From contig KV419404.1 of assembly GCA_001630475.1 (NCBI GenBank), forward strand, positions 881,612-945,611: a stretch of DNA of 64,000 bases. The letters are read 5' to 3'. This document shows, piece after piece, positions 1-12,400 of this stretch. A program made the position numbers and the translations under genes. Source of the DNA: Sistotremastrum niveocremeum HHB9708. Lineage: Eukaryota > Basidiomycota > Agaricomycetes > Sistotremastrales > Sistotremastraceae. The first letter of the stretch is position 1, and every line of letters starts with the position of its first letter. The notes beneath the pieces were generated by a model. That model had not been told where the DNA came from. It saw nothing but the letters and a program-made list of their open reading frames with translations, and searched no databases.

Positions 1-357
1 TTCGAAGGATTGGGTCTTGGATCCCGTCTTGCCTTCTTGGCATTACCTCCTTCGTACAATTACGTCCCCATTGTCGGCGCATTGTTGTATGGTCTGACAA
101 CTCCCATCGGGATTGCGGCTGGTCTCGGGATCCGTACGACTTACAATCCCAACTCGACGAAAGCCTCCATCGTATCCGGTATCTTGGATGCGCTAAGCTC
201 TGGTATTCTGCTCTATACCGGTCTCGTCGAGCTTCTCGCACACGAGTTCCTGTTCAACCCTGCGATGCATCAAGCGAGCACGAAGAAGTTGTGTTTGTCA
301 TTGCTTTGCATGATCGCGGGAGCCGGTATCATGGCTCTTCTCGGTCGTTGGGCATAG
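1..357 (+). CDS. ZIP-family zinc/iron transporter, C-terminal end (5' truncated by window edge)
   Basis: The window opens in frame inside this gene, and 118 codons remain before the TAG stop. The visible protein begins FEGLGLGSRL and continues with hydrophobic helices (YVPIVGALLYGLTTPIGIAAGLGIR, then a helix with an LLYTGLVELLAHEF motif, then a last helix ending LLGRWA). FEGLGLG, the glycine/proline-rich helix TTPIGIAAGLG and the closing helices match the last membrane segments of ZIP (Zrt/Irt-like) transporters, which move Zn2+ or Fe2+ into the cytosol. The conserved helix-IV histidine site lies before the window and cannot be checked. Which metal, and plasma or vacuolar membrane, cannot be told. 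Family assignment is confident; a closer symbol is not justified. Confidence 0.85.
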   Translation, partial: FEGLGLGSRLAFLALPPSYNYVPIVGALLYGLTTPIGIAAGLGIRTTYNPNSTKASIVSGILDALSSGILLYTGLVELLAHEFLFNPAMHQASTKKLCLSLLCMIAGAGIMALLGRWA

Positions 358-1914
358 TCGTTTACTTACATGTTCTTACTTTGCTGTTCTTGGTGTACAT
401 ACTTACTCTAAGGAACTCACTATTTACAAAAAATCCATCTGATAGACCGATGTGGGCTAGTATACTCACTCTACGAGCGCGTCGCACATGGTGATTGTCA
501 TGTTGAACATGGATGCGGCCATACGTGGGTGGCCGAAGATGGGAAAGTGCGGGAAAAGATTGGCTTTATACTTGGAAGTTCTCATGCCGCTTAGCAATAG
601 TGCTTCGAAAGTTCCGTTGACGGTCCGTTCCACTCTGAACAAACGTTTTGCCGATGTCATCGACAGATATATCCTGGAGCAACGAGCATTGCGATCAGTG
701 GACAAACTGATCAGTAACTCGTTATTTTGTCTTCTCTTTACGTTCCGCTGGCCTTTGTATTTATTGAGGGGTTGGAGCGATGGATCTGACTGGTCACACG
801 ACCAATGCCCGTCGAGGAGGTATTAGGTAGTCTTCCATCTCCTGAGAAGAAGTTCAAGGAACGAAATACACTCAAGAATACTAGCTCATTGTGCATTACA
901 AGCGAAAGTTGGTGCCTGGGTGAGCTGGCGACCTTGGCGGAAGCGCTACACTATGTTCCGCTCTCATTTGACATGTCGATCACATTCAAACAAACCCCAC
1001 ATCATGTATCGCCATTCATATGTCGATGAATACGATCCGTGTGAGTCGACAGTGGTACGGTACCCGAATCCAAATCTCATGCATGATTCAGCGCCACGCT
1101 GTGATTGACATATACGGTGGGAAGATGCACGTGCGAGTGGCGAGTAGAGCGCCTCCAATGAGGTTACCGCCGTCATATTCTAAATTTGGGTAGGAAGCTC
1201 AAGGCGGGATGCGTGCATCACGGAATCTCAGGACGAGTTAGTGATTGGGATCATGGCCGTGAGCCTCGTTTGGAAGAAGTAACCCTTTTCGGTTTGTTCC
1301 AGGAACCATACCTGATTTTTCATCTCATCATGAGGGAATTTGCCATGAACGTTGTCTGGGTTGAGTTCAGGAACCGGCACATAGGCCTAGTGGAGGTAGT
1401 TTCGAAGTGCGGAGTGAGTACGAGAAGGCCGTCATCGCAACTAGGGGCTAGTATTGTGGATGTTCAATGAGCTCCCCTTCTTTTCATAACGAAGACTTCA
1501 TATGGACTAGTGAGGCCATCAGGCGGACCGATGCTCCAAGGACGCAACATTGAACGCCGTCTCAAGTATATCGTGCCGTTGGAGAAGCCTTCTGGGACAG
1601 AACGTAATATAATAATGTTTTCTCAACCTGGATATTTTAATTGGCTTACTTGGAGAGTTTGTGGTCCATAGCACAGGTGTCGCGATACGAAAGGTAACAT
1701 TGTTCCCAGGAGTGGAGGCCGAGATATATATTTCAGCAGGAAATTTATTGACCAGCGTAAATATATCATAGCTACCTTTTAGTATTTGCCATGAAATTCT
1801 GAAAGTCAAGTGGATTTATACGCTCATCGAGATAGAGGTTCAGACAAACATTGGCGGCAGTCGAGTTGGAACCTCTTGCGATCGGCCGCACGTGGCAACA
1901 ACCTGACGGAAGCC
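358..1914. other. Intergenic region, no gene recognised
   Basis: About 1.5 kb between the ZIP gene and ERV1. Short open frames exist on both strands, but none shows a recognisable domain, consistent splice sites or a credible start. It presumably carries the ZIP 3' UTR and the ERV1 promoter. I saw no repeat or RNA gene. Confidence 0.5.
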
Positions 1915-2472
1915 ATGTCCGAGCCCGACAAGGTCAAAATTCAGGCTTCGCCCAAGGTACCTCCAAGCGTTGTCCTTGGGCCGGATGGAAAGCCATGTAA
2001 ACCATGCATGGCATTCAGCGATTTCGCAAAGCAAGGCCGAAAAGCCAAATCCGCGACGAGTGCGTTCGCTGCCATGGCAGGGGGTACGGCGGCGGCGACT
2101 GCGTCATCCAGTCAACAGGACCGTTCCAATTGCCCAGCCGATATAGAACAACTTGGTCGGGCGACTTGGACTTTCCTCCATACTGCTGCAGCTTATTATC
2201 CTGCGAAACCATCACCTGCTCATCGCACCCATATGTTCTCGATGCTTTCGGCTCTGCCGAGTCTCTACCCTTGTCATCATTGTGCAGAACATCTGGGCTC
2301 GCATATGAAGACCAAGCCACCTGTTGTGGGTAGCAGAGAAGAGGTCATGAACTGGCTCTGCGAAACTCATAACGAGGTTAACGAGAGGCTTGGAAAAGAC
2401 ACATTCCCGTGCACCACCGAAAAGCTTGACGAGAGATGGAAGGACGGGCCTAAAGATGGCAGATGCGACTGA
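1915..2472 (+). CDS. ERV1: FAD-linked sulfhydryl oxidase Erv1/ALR, mitochondrial intermembrane space
   Basis: An intronless 185-residue protein starting at ATG 1915; the frame is open upstream only to a GTG. Erv1 reoxidises Mia40 in the intermembrane-space disulfide relay and passes electrons to cytochrome c. Seen: an N-terminal shuttle pair in GKPCKPCMAF (near residue 25), a linker rich in Ala and Ser, then the Erv/ALR fold from LGRATWTFLHTAAAYYP, the redox-active YPCHHCAEHL (about residue 115), the FAD-binding WLCETHNEVNERLGK helix, and the structural-disulfide end FPCTTEKLDERWKDG...GRCD. All cysteine pairs typical of the family are present and the length is usual, so it should be active. 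It is transcribed toward TRM82, with 70 bases between stop codons. Confidence 0.95.
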   Translation: MSEPDKVKIQASPKVPPSVVLGPDGKPCKPCMAFSDFAKQGRKAKSATSAFAAMAGGTAAATASSSQQDRSNCPADIEQLGRATWTFLHTAAAYYPAKPSPAHRTHMFSMLSALPSLYPCHHCAEHLGSHMKTKPPVVGSREEVMNWLCETHNEVNERLGKDTFPCTTEKLDERWKDGPKDGRCD

Positions 2473-2542
2473 TAGAGCTTCATTCTTAGATCCAATTGCA
2501 TCATCACCACTTCATTTAATTATTCTGTATCCATATTATCAT

Positions 2543-4222
2543 TCAACTCTCCACTCCATCGCCGTCCATTGGATCGTCATCTTCTTTCTCGTCTAATTTT
2601 GCCTTCTTGGAGGGCCCAGTCTCTTCAACGCCTTGTGTTCGCGATAACGCCTCGCGTAATTTTTGACGAGCTTCTCTCTTCTCGCCACTACGTCCACCCA
2701 AGTCAACTCCCATCATCACATCGTCTTCGACTCCATCAGCGGGTTGGCCCTCGATACTGAACTTGGGAAGCGTCGACAAGAGTTCGTATTGATCACCAAT
2801 CGATGGTCCATCTACGAACGATATCAATATCGGCCAGATGTCTGTCAAAATGACCCACCATATGAACGAACTCGATTTTCAAGTTTTTGAATCGTTGAAT
2901 CATTTTCCTGTTTCACAAGCTTCGTACATGAGTCTTTGAAAGGTTTTGCGATCAAAAACAAAGCTCACCTTTTCCTGCTCCCACTTCAAGAGTTGCAAAC
3001 TGGGCTCCTCCTCCTTTGCTGCATGATTAGAGTCCAGAGATACCAGAAGTCGGCCGTCATGTAGGGCAATGAAGTCTAACACCGGCAATGCGAATGAAAT
3101 TGTTTCAATCGGTGACTGCCCCTGGCTGGATTTTTGCCACGGGAAGTAAAAAAGTGCAGTGGCTCTGTAGAGTCGTCAGTCGTTGAAGGAATATACGCGG
3201 TTCTCTTACCCAACAGCGCCGAAGATTATCCACGACTTCGAGTCGACAAGGACCTTGCTAATCCTTCGAATCACCAAGGTGGGCTCCGTTTGAACTGAAG
3301 GCGAGGCTTCAATCTTGGTGGAGGCACCTTTTGGTTTCTTCTTCTTCTTATCGCGTCCGTCTTCTTCATCTTCCCCGCCCGACAACGTCCGTCTCACGAC
3401 GATACTTGGTTTCACACTGCTCCCAACATCGATCGTTCTCAAACACTCTCCCGAGTCCCATTCCCAAACCCTAAGAACATCTTCTCCCCCTCCCGATAGC
3501 AATTGTCCATTTCCCAAGTCACAGAGAGACGAGACGAATCGCGTGCTGCCAAGACAGTATCGGTGGACAATGAATCCTTGAGGATAGCGGCTGATCCGGA
3601 TATGTTCATCTCTATCTGCGGTAACGATGAATGGTCGGTTTTCGCGCTCGACGAGAATGAGCTCTGTTAAAATAGAAGTGTGTCCTAGAATGAGAGTTCC
3701 GTGGGAGCTGGCGTGACCACCTTTTTGAGTAGAGGGTGTCGATGTGGAGGGTTGTTCGGGCGGAAGTAGGGGGTAGGAAAAGACATCGCCAAATTTATCC
3801 GCGACGAGTATTTTCTGGCCTTTTGCTGTTAATTGAAGACAAGTGGGCTTCTTGGGCAACTCTCTGTAGCAAGGGGTAGAGTTAGCCTGATCGGGATAGG
3901 CATATAGCAGGCTGTTCGTACCTCGAGTCAAGTTCTTCGAGCCCGCTTTCAGACAAACGCCAGACAAGCAATTTTTTGTCATCTCCACATGCTACGACAT
4001 GCTTAGCCTCTTCCCCCTCGTTTATCTTCACATAGCGGATTATGGAACTGCTGGCAGATGTACTTTCATGCAAGAGTCCGCCTGATCTACTCAATGAGCA
4101 GGATGGGATCAACGAAGCACGAAAGACACGAACGAAAGGGACAAAGCGTATACGTTGACACCAGATGCGGCTATCAGATATGATTTTGATATGGCGAGAG
4201 CCGTCACTGGATTTTTGACCAT
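2543..4222 (-). CDS. TRM82: tRNA (guanine-N7)-methyltransferase non-catalytic subunit Trm82 (WD40)
   Basis: A multi-exon minus-strand gene. Trm82 (WDR4 in animals) is the WD-repeat partner that holds catalytic Trm8 active for m7G46 formation in tRNA. The main exon (3206-3988) carries ADKFGDVFSYPLL, a GHTSILTELIL blade, TADRDEHIRISRYPQGF and a GGEDVLRVWEWDSG blade, all highly characteristic of Trm82. I place the start at ATG 4222 (MVKNPVTALAISKSYLIAASGVNVY), followed by an intron with donor GTATAC; the upstream frame only reaches a TTG. The C-terminal exons give a charged tail (KKAKLDEKEDDD...) ending at 2543. A lysine-rich insert (KKKKKPKG) lies between WD blades. The exact borders of the last two introns are not worked out in detail. 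Confidence 0.9.
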
Positions 4223-4338
4223 GGCTGGAGAAAGGTTGAACGAGTTTTATTTTCTGACCCAAGCCAAACAAGGAAAAATACAATATTTAAGAATATCAGA
4301 GTGTTGTCAGAGTGTTACAGCAGTAGTATGCAGGGAGG

Positions 4339-6235
4339 CTAGACCTTGAGTACATTCCGTACTGCTGATCCCACCGTTCCTGAGATGACACTCGCACCAG
4401 TTTTCAAAAACTCGATGCCGTTGTTCACCAAAGTCACCCCATCAGCCGCAGCATTCCAAGGATTCGGCGTGGTACGACTATCAGCACCCGCAGACAGCAT
4501 CAAAGCCGTTTTCAAGGAGTCAAGCTCATTGACAACTTCGAGTCCGACAGACCTAGCCCAAACGACGGGCGGCAGTTGTGAAGAATACAGCTTGTGAAGT
4601 TTGTCAACCGCGGACATGACTTTGTGGTTCTCAAAATAACGGTTGCGGACATAAGGCAGCAACGCAGTTCTTGAGCCTGAAAACTGACTTAGTATCGTGC
4701 CTCCTCATGCGAATCAGACGCACCAAAGTCAATCCCATGTGAAATTGCATCATCAATGCACGATGCAAGCTCCTCGACATCTCCGAGCGCTAGGTTGAGT
4801 CCCTGTCCAGCAAGAGGATGCAGAGAGTGCGCAGCATCTCCCACTAAGACAGTACGAGAGCCTAGACCTTCGCCTAGATAAGTTTCCGCGTGGTTGAAGC
4901 GAAGAGGGAATGAAGCAACGCTTCCGGCCTGGATATGTTCGACCAATGGCGGTAATAGATCGAAACCTTCAGAAATGTCCCCTTGTTTATCAGAGGTGCT
5001 GGATAAGGCTGAATACGGCTGTATGCTATGAGCTGCTTCTCGCCATCTTATCTCGTCCGCGAGCTCGTTACGCTCGACCTGAAGACCATCACGCCCTTTC
5101 TCCGATATATAGTCGTACAGATACTGCAAGGATATTTGAGGGAGCCTGAAAGCGGCATTGATCATGAGAGACAAAACGTCGGGATGCACAGAACGAAGTG
5201 ATGAAGCTATATGCGGTTTTGTCGACCAAACCAATGACGAGATTGTAGGGGAAAGTGGGAGGAAAGCAATCGGTCCCGTCGGCAGGAATCGTTGGAAGGC
5301 GGTGGTGTTCCCCGTTGATCTCGATGGATGAAAAAGAGTAGCTACGACTGCTTGTGTGTCATATGACCAGCCATAGCAGTCTATGCCGGCGAATCGTCTG
5401 ACTGGAGAGTTGAATCCGTCGGCACCCACCTAGGCAAAGTGAGAAATTGGATGGTTATGACCTGATGGTCTCACCAGTAGTCGAGCACGTAGCACTCTGC
5501 CGTTATCCAGTGTTATCAGAGGCCACGAGTTTGCATCGTCGTTAGGTTTAGCGATAGAATCGACTTTGGTTTTGTCTAGGAGTATAATAGAAGAATTGGA
5601 CTGGAGCGTTTTGAGCAGACTTCGCTGAAGATTGAGATTTTCCATCATGGTAGACATATTGGTAGAATGTTCGCGGCCAAGGAGCTCTGAGGCACGAAAT
5701 GAGATACGAGCATCCGATACGCCATCCCACACTTCCATCTCTTGAATGGAGTTGGTACGAGTTTGGTTCAGATGAGAGTGTAGGTCGCAAGCTGAAGCAG
5801 AACTGGATTAGAAAATCTTTAGAACTTCAGAGTGAAGAGTGCATACTTTTTAGGAAAGATAGAGATCTGTTTGTTACAGAGCTCACTCTGTTCGAATACT
5901 GATCCGAAGGAAGGCTCCATTCACGAACTTTGGAGAGGTCGCTGGCTTCCACCAAAGCAATTCGACATGAACGCGCCGATGAACTGGGCCGTGCTGTATG
6001 TAGGTCGTGATTTTCAGCAGCAAGATGTGATGTTCATCTTACTTAGAGCGCTGGCGAGTGCCAAACCAGCAGCACCAGCCCCAACAATCACTACGTCGTG
6101 TGTTTCTGCATCGAGAGGCGAAGATGTTTGACCAGACTGTCGGCAGATGGCTGCTTTACTAAAGCAACGCTTGGGTATTCGAGGCACTATTTGACCTGAT
6201 TTCCATGATTTCTGGCCAATTCGTGCGAATGGCAT
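4339..6235 (-). CDS. COQ6: Ubiquinone biosynthesis flavin monooxygenase Coq6, mitochondrial
   Basis: Starts at ATG 6235 with an Arg/Ser/Lys-rich presequence (MPFARIGQKSWKSG...) expected to target mitochondria, then the first FAD-binding motif VIVGAGAAGLALASAL. After several short introns it shows GADGFNSPVRRFAGI and the second FAD motif GDAAHSLHPLAGQGLN, and ends with the Coq6-like tail (SAVDKLHKLYSS...PVVWARSVGLEVVN). This is the UbiH/Coq6 aromatic hydroxylase family; Coq6 adds the C5 hydroxyl of the ubiquinone ring within the CoQ synthome on the matrix face of the inner membrane. It lies head to tail with TRM82 (116 bases apart) and divergent from TOR. Coq6 rather than a general hydroxylase is inferred from the presequence and C-terminal signature. 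Confidence 0.93.
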
Positions 6236-6425
6236 TCAAGTCGAGTCTTAGCTGACCGGATTCGCCGTGACGGCGTTGGTGCCTCGAAGTTCTGGATCGG
6301 CTCTCTTCCGATTTCCGCAATCCGAGTCGTCACCCTGTTTCGGTGTCCATCCTCTCTGACCTCTACACGCACACTACCATTGGCAAATTGGCTTGAAAAC
6401 CAGTTGCGTTGGAGGCGTGCCCATT
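6236..6425. promoter_or_regulatory. Divergent COQ6/TOR promoter region
   Basis: Only 190 bases separate the COQ6 and TOR start codons, so both core promoters and 5' UTRs must lie here. I see no clear TATA box. The region is pyrimidine-rich toward TOR. Confidence 0.5.
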
Positions 6426-9400
6426 ATGGCCAACGTTCAGGGCTCAGCGGATGCTCTTCATCAAATCTTTGCGGGTCTGAAAAGTAGATCCGAGAGCACA
6501 AGGCTTCAGGCTGCTCGCGACCTCAATCGTTATGTTCGTATTCCCTCATGTTATTTCATATCTGCAATTTATGATACATATAGGTGTCCACGACGATTGC
6601 GGAAATGCCTTCAGATGTGGCGAAAATCTTTGACGACACCATCAACAAACGACTATTTGAGCTTGTCCACAGCGTACACAATGCTGAGCAATTCGGTGGA
6701 ATTGCTGCCATAGGTATAGCCCTTTATCATATCACGCTTTTAGTTGAATTCTGACGTCCCAAAAGACAGCATGTTAGAACTCCCGGTAGACAACCTTTAT
6801 CGATTGTTCAGTTATCTCAAGACCCTATTACCCAATGCCGACGTCAATGTCATGATTGCTGCATCCAAGACTTTGGGAAAGATTGCGGAAGTAGGAGGGC
6901 AGGCGTTTGGAGAGCGGTTCATGGACTTTGAGGTGGCAGATGCTGTTGAACAGTTGCAGAAGGAGAAGCAAGAGTCTGGGCGATACGCTGGCGTTTTGAT
7001 TCTCAAAGAATTGGCTCGCAACATCCCCGTCTATTTTCATGCGCATATCGCTTTGGTCTTCAGTCAGATCATGGTGCCACTGCGAGACTCTCGAGTGAGT
7101 TCTTAAGTTCTGGAACCGTGCTCGCCACTCACTTCAACAGAGCAATGTGCGGGAAGGCGCTGCGGAATTGCTCGCAGCATGTCTAGACATCATTGTTCAG
7201 CGTGAAAAGGGATCGAAGAGCACATTCCTCACCAAGCTGTTAAGCGAGACACAGACTGCTCTTGCTCCTATAGCTCTGAAGACACCAACTCCCGAAGTGA
7301 TCCATGGTTCTCTCCTGACTTATCGTGAACTTCTTCTTCATGCGGGAATGGTAATTATCATATACTTTCGCCGCGCGGACATCATTAATCAGCATTACAG
7401 TTCATGCGAGATCAGTTCTATGACACCAGCAACAACATACTCCGTTTCAAGCAACACAAGGATCCTTTGGTCCGCCAGACTGTAGTCGGACTCATCCCCA
7501 CATTGGCCATGTATGACACTCAGAGCTTCACCGAGCACTTTTTGCATCAAGCTATGGGTCATCTTCTAAGCCAGTTGGATAAACCTAACGAACGTGCACG
7601 AGGTATCTATTTCCACGAACCCTCACGTAAGAGATATTGACTGTTTCGTAGCTTTCATTGCGATTGGTTATGTCGCCACTGCAGTAAAGAGTGAGATGAA
7701 GCACTTCCTCGAGCCAATCATGCAAAGTGTCAAGTCTGGCCTGCAACAGCACGGGTAAATTGCTTCGCACTCATTTGGTCCCGCATTTTGTTGATACTTT
7801 GATCAGGAGGAAGAACGCACCTCTGGAAGAACCCATTTTCCAGTGCATCGGCATGCTAGCCAGCTCCGTAGGGCCTAACCTCACAAAGTTGCTTCACGAT
7901 CAGCTAGATCTTATGTTCGCATGTGGATTGACGGACGCGCTGCGTCAAACCCTGGTTTTGATTGCCCGACACATCCCTCCGCTGCTACGGACAGTTCAAG
8001 GTTGGTCTTCTACTTTGCTGCAGTTCCACTTTGTAATGCTTGCATTAGAGAGGCTCCTGGATTTAATCTCCCACACTTTGATTGGGCAGCCCTATAAAAC
8101 TGTGAACGCTGTTCTCCCTGGGCGCCGTCCAGACCTTGTCGTCAATCATGATCTGCACGTGACTCACGTGAGTACTTACCGAATCCGGGCAGTCATGTAT
8201 TTATGGTCTCGAATAGGGAGCAACCGTTGGAAAAGAGGCACTTTCTCTTGCCTTGAATACTTTAGGCTCATTTGACTTTACTGGTATGTTTGTCTCAGGG
8301 TTGTTGAAAAAGTTTTTATTCACAATTGCAATAGGCCACAGCCTGAACGAGTTTGTACGGACTTGCGTTGTGCCCTACCTTGAAGATGATAATCCGGACG
8401 TGCGAAAAGCAGCAGCATTGACTTGTTGCCGTTTGTTCGTCAGAGACCCGATCGTCTACCACACCAGCAACACATCCATTGAGGTAATCAGCGACGTGTT
8501 AGAGAATCTATTGACAGTGGGAATCGCCGATCCAGGCATGTACTCCAGTTCAACCTATCGTTGTGTCTCTTTAACAGTCGTGCAGATCCATCTATTAGGG
8601 AGGTTGTCCTGTTCAACCTAGACGAGCGGTTTGACAAGCACCTCGCACAAGCCGAGAACGTGCGATCATTGTTCATAGCTCTGAACGACGAGGTGTTCGA
8701 GAACAGAGTGATGGCAGTTCGCCTGATTGGAAGGCTTGCCATGCACAATCCGGCTTATGTCGTCCCGTCGCTACGCAAAGCAATTCTTCAGCTCATGACT
8801 GAGCTCGAGTATTCCACAGTAATGTGAGTGTAGATCCTGTGATCCTGTGTTCGTTATTTTCTAGCTCACGATGATGGTATTTCAGGCGAAGTCGGGAACA
8901 GTGCTCGCGGCTCCTGAGTTTGCTGGTGGCTGCGACACCAAGACTCATGAAACCGTACGCTTTGACGATGGTCAGAGCTCTATGCCACAAAGCAGAAGAT
9001 CCGAACCCTGTGGTTGCAGCGAATATCATGACACTTCTTGGTGATCTGTCGGCAATTGGCATGGACGACATCTATGCTTGGGTTCCCATGATCATGAAAG
9101 TCGCAATGACTACTTTGGAAGACCCTGCGGCGGCTTCCAAGCGAGACGCTGCTTTACGCACGCTCGGACAAGTTTGTGCAAGCACTGCTTACGTCATAAC
9201 ACCCTTCGTCGAATATCCCAACTTGTTACCGATTCTTGTGAAGCTTTTGCATACTGAACCGCGACAGAGCGTCAGGCGCGAAGTTGTTCGTGTGCTGGGT
9301 ATTCTCGGCGCAATTGATCCTTACCGCAGTAAGGTAAGAGCTTTCCTTTTTCTTCATTTTTATTCCCAGCGACTTACTTGACATCTTTGCAACAGCGCAA

Positions 9401-12400
9401 ATTCAACGATGAGCAGTGGCAAGAGGTTTTAGCTATCAATATGATTCCAACCGCGAAGACTCCCAATCTTGCCTCAGACGACTATTTTCAAGGAGTCGTG
9501 GTCACTTCTCTCATCGGAATGTTAAAGGATGCTTCTTTGAGCAATCATCACCATCAAGTGGTGGAGGCTATCATGACGATATTCAAAACACAGGGTTTGA
9601 AGTGTGCTGTCCATTTGCCCCAGGTACGTGGTCTGTCTAGCCTACTTCCCCTCCATTAATCGTTTTCTAGATCTTCCCGGCTCTTGCTATGGTCACGAGG
9701 ACCTCGCTGGCTCGCTTGCAAGATTTCTACCTTCAGCAATTAGCTATGCTCGTCGGTATCATCAAAGAACACATCCGGAACTTCACACCCGAATTGCTCG
9801 CCTTGCTCGTAGAGCTTTGGGAGAATGTATCCTTACATCTCTCAATCGTTCGGGTTATTGAGTCATTGGGCAAAGCTCTTGACGCTGAATTCAAGCCTTT
9901 CATTCCGATGATTCTACCCCCGATACTTCGCGTCTTTGATCTTGAGTTGAACGAGAAGCGTTCTCAAACCCAGATTAAGATCTTCCATGCCCTAATTACC
10001 TTTGGGTCCAATGTGGAAGAATATATGCATCTCATTCTGCCCATAGTCATGAAGACCGCAGAGCGCGCAGATGGTTCTATGTCGCTGAGGAAGGCCGCCG
10101 TCCAATGCATCGAGGGCCTTTCTCGACGTGTCAATTTCTCTGATCACGCCTCCCGTATCATCCATCCCCTCGTCCGTACACTAGCTTCCCCTTATCCAGA
10201 CCTCCGGACGTCTATAATGGACACCTTCTGTGCTTTGATCTCACAACTCGGGTCGGATTTCGCGATCTTCGTTCCGACCATAAATAAGGTAATTGTATCC
10301 GTATAGTAAACGGGACACTGCGCTGAAGCAAAACTTGCGATAGGCCATTTCGCGGTACCGTGTCAGTCATCAGAAGTACGAAAATCTGGTGGCGAAGCTC
10401 CTGAACGGAGAAAGGCTGCCCGAGATCAGTTCCGTGGAACTAGTGTAAGTTGGGAAACGTCCGTTTTACCTTAATTCTCACCTCGATGCGCAGAATGAGC
10501 GATTTCAACAAGATGTCTGAATTTGCCGCACCTTCCGAGCCACCCAAACTCACCGTCAACCAGCAACATCTCAAGCAAGCCTGGGATGTGAGCTCCGTGA
10601 GCACCAAGGAAGAATGGGCGGAGTGGATCCAGCGCCTCTCCGTGGAATTTTTGAAAGAGTCCCCCTCGCATGCTTTACGAGCTTGCATGTCATTGGTTGA
10701 CAGCCACCAACCGTTAGCGCGCGAACTTTTCAATGTAGCTTTTATGTCCTGTTGGACCGAACTTTACGACCAATACCAGGTAAGCCACATCCCAACCACG
10801 GTTCTGCTGGCTATCTAATGCCATCTAGGAGGACCTTGTTCAGGCTATCGAGTACGCCATTACGTCGCCCACAGTCCCCCTTGATCTAGTGCCGCGCTTA
10901 CTCAACCTGGCCGAATTCATGGAACACGAAGACAAACGCCTCCCCATCGAGAACAAAATGTTGGGCGAATATGCATTAGGATGCAACGCCTATGCGAAGG
11001 CGCTTCACTTCAAGGAGTTAGAGTTTTTCGATGACAACAATCCGTCATCTCAGGTAGTGGAGTCGCTCATCAGCATCAATACCAAGCTACAGCAACATGA
11101 TGCTGCTTGGGGCATGCTCACTGTAGCTCGTGACATGTTTGATCTGTCGACCCATGAAGCTTGGTTTGAACGTTTAGGTCGCTGGCAAGAGGCTCTCGAC
11201 GTTTATAATGCAAGATATGATGAAGATCCCACCGATTCTGAGACTGTCCTAGGACGAATGCGGTGTCTTCATGCTCTCGGTGAATGGGCACAATTGGCCC
11301 AGGACGTTGATGAATTTTGGGTCAACGCATCTTCCGATCATCGCACAGAAATAGCTCCTTTGGCCGCGGCCGCCGCTTGGTCGTTGAGTGAATGGGATGC
11401 CATGGACGACTATATTGCCTCCATGAAACCCGATTCGCTGGATAGAGCCTTCTATCGAGCCATCCTTGCCGTCCATAGGAATCAATTCCCTCGTGCCATG
11501 CAGCAAATCTCCAAAGCCCGAGATCTCCTAGAACCGGACCTAACGTCACTCGTTGGGGAGAATTATGGAAGATCTTACTCGTAAATATTTCCACGTTCAT
11601 TGAGCGGCCGAGACTTTTCTCAACATTTTACCCTAGGCTTATGATCCGAGCTCAAGCATTGTCAGAATTGGAAGAAGTTATAACGTACAAACAGCATGCT
11701 GATCAGCCTGACCGACGTGCGATGATGCACCGAACATGGATGGAACGGTAAAGTGGTCAAAGATGTCATCCAGCAGTCCTCGTTAAGTCTTCTCTGTCAG
11801 GCTTCAAGGGTGCCAGCCAGATGTGGAAATTTGGCAAATGATACTGCAGATCCGTTCATTAGTGATGGGACCCGAAGAGGATGCCACTATGTGGATCAAG
11901 TTTGGGAACCTCTGCCGCAAAGCAAAGCGCTTTCCTCTCGCTGAGAAAGTCTTTCTGGCTCTCTCTGGACCAGATAAGGTCACTTGCTAACCTCTTGCCC
12001 GCCATCACTCCTCTCACACTATTTCTGCAGGATGCAGCACCGCCCCCAGTTGCATATGCGAAATTGAAGCTTGATTGGGCGAAAACCCCTGATGAGCACT
12101 GTCTCGCTGACCTTCGCGACTTCGCCAATCGTCTCACAAGAGAATCTCGAGCGGACGGTTCAGAACGGCAGACTCGGACCATTCATGCGAAAGCCAAAGC
12201 AGAGCAGACCCATCTCTTGGCTCGTTGCTATTTCAAGTTAGGTGAATGGCGACTTGAGCTCGACCAGGACTGGAACGCTGTAAGCCGCGTGTCAGCTGAT
12301 CGCGTCAATCCAACTAAAGATAATGCTGCAGGGCAACGCAAAGGATATCTTGGACGCTTACTACCTTGCTACTCAATTTGATCCAGAATGGTACAAGGCC

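Noticed and set aside
466-1809. Open frames of 60-110 codons between ZIP and ERV1
   Set aside because: No domain, no consistent splice sites, and overlapping frames on both strands, as expected by chance in DNA of this composition.
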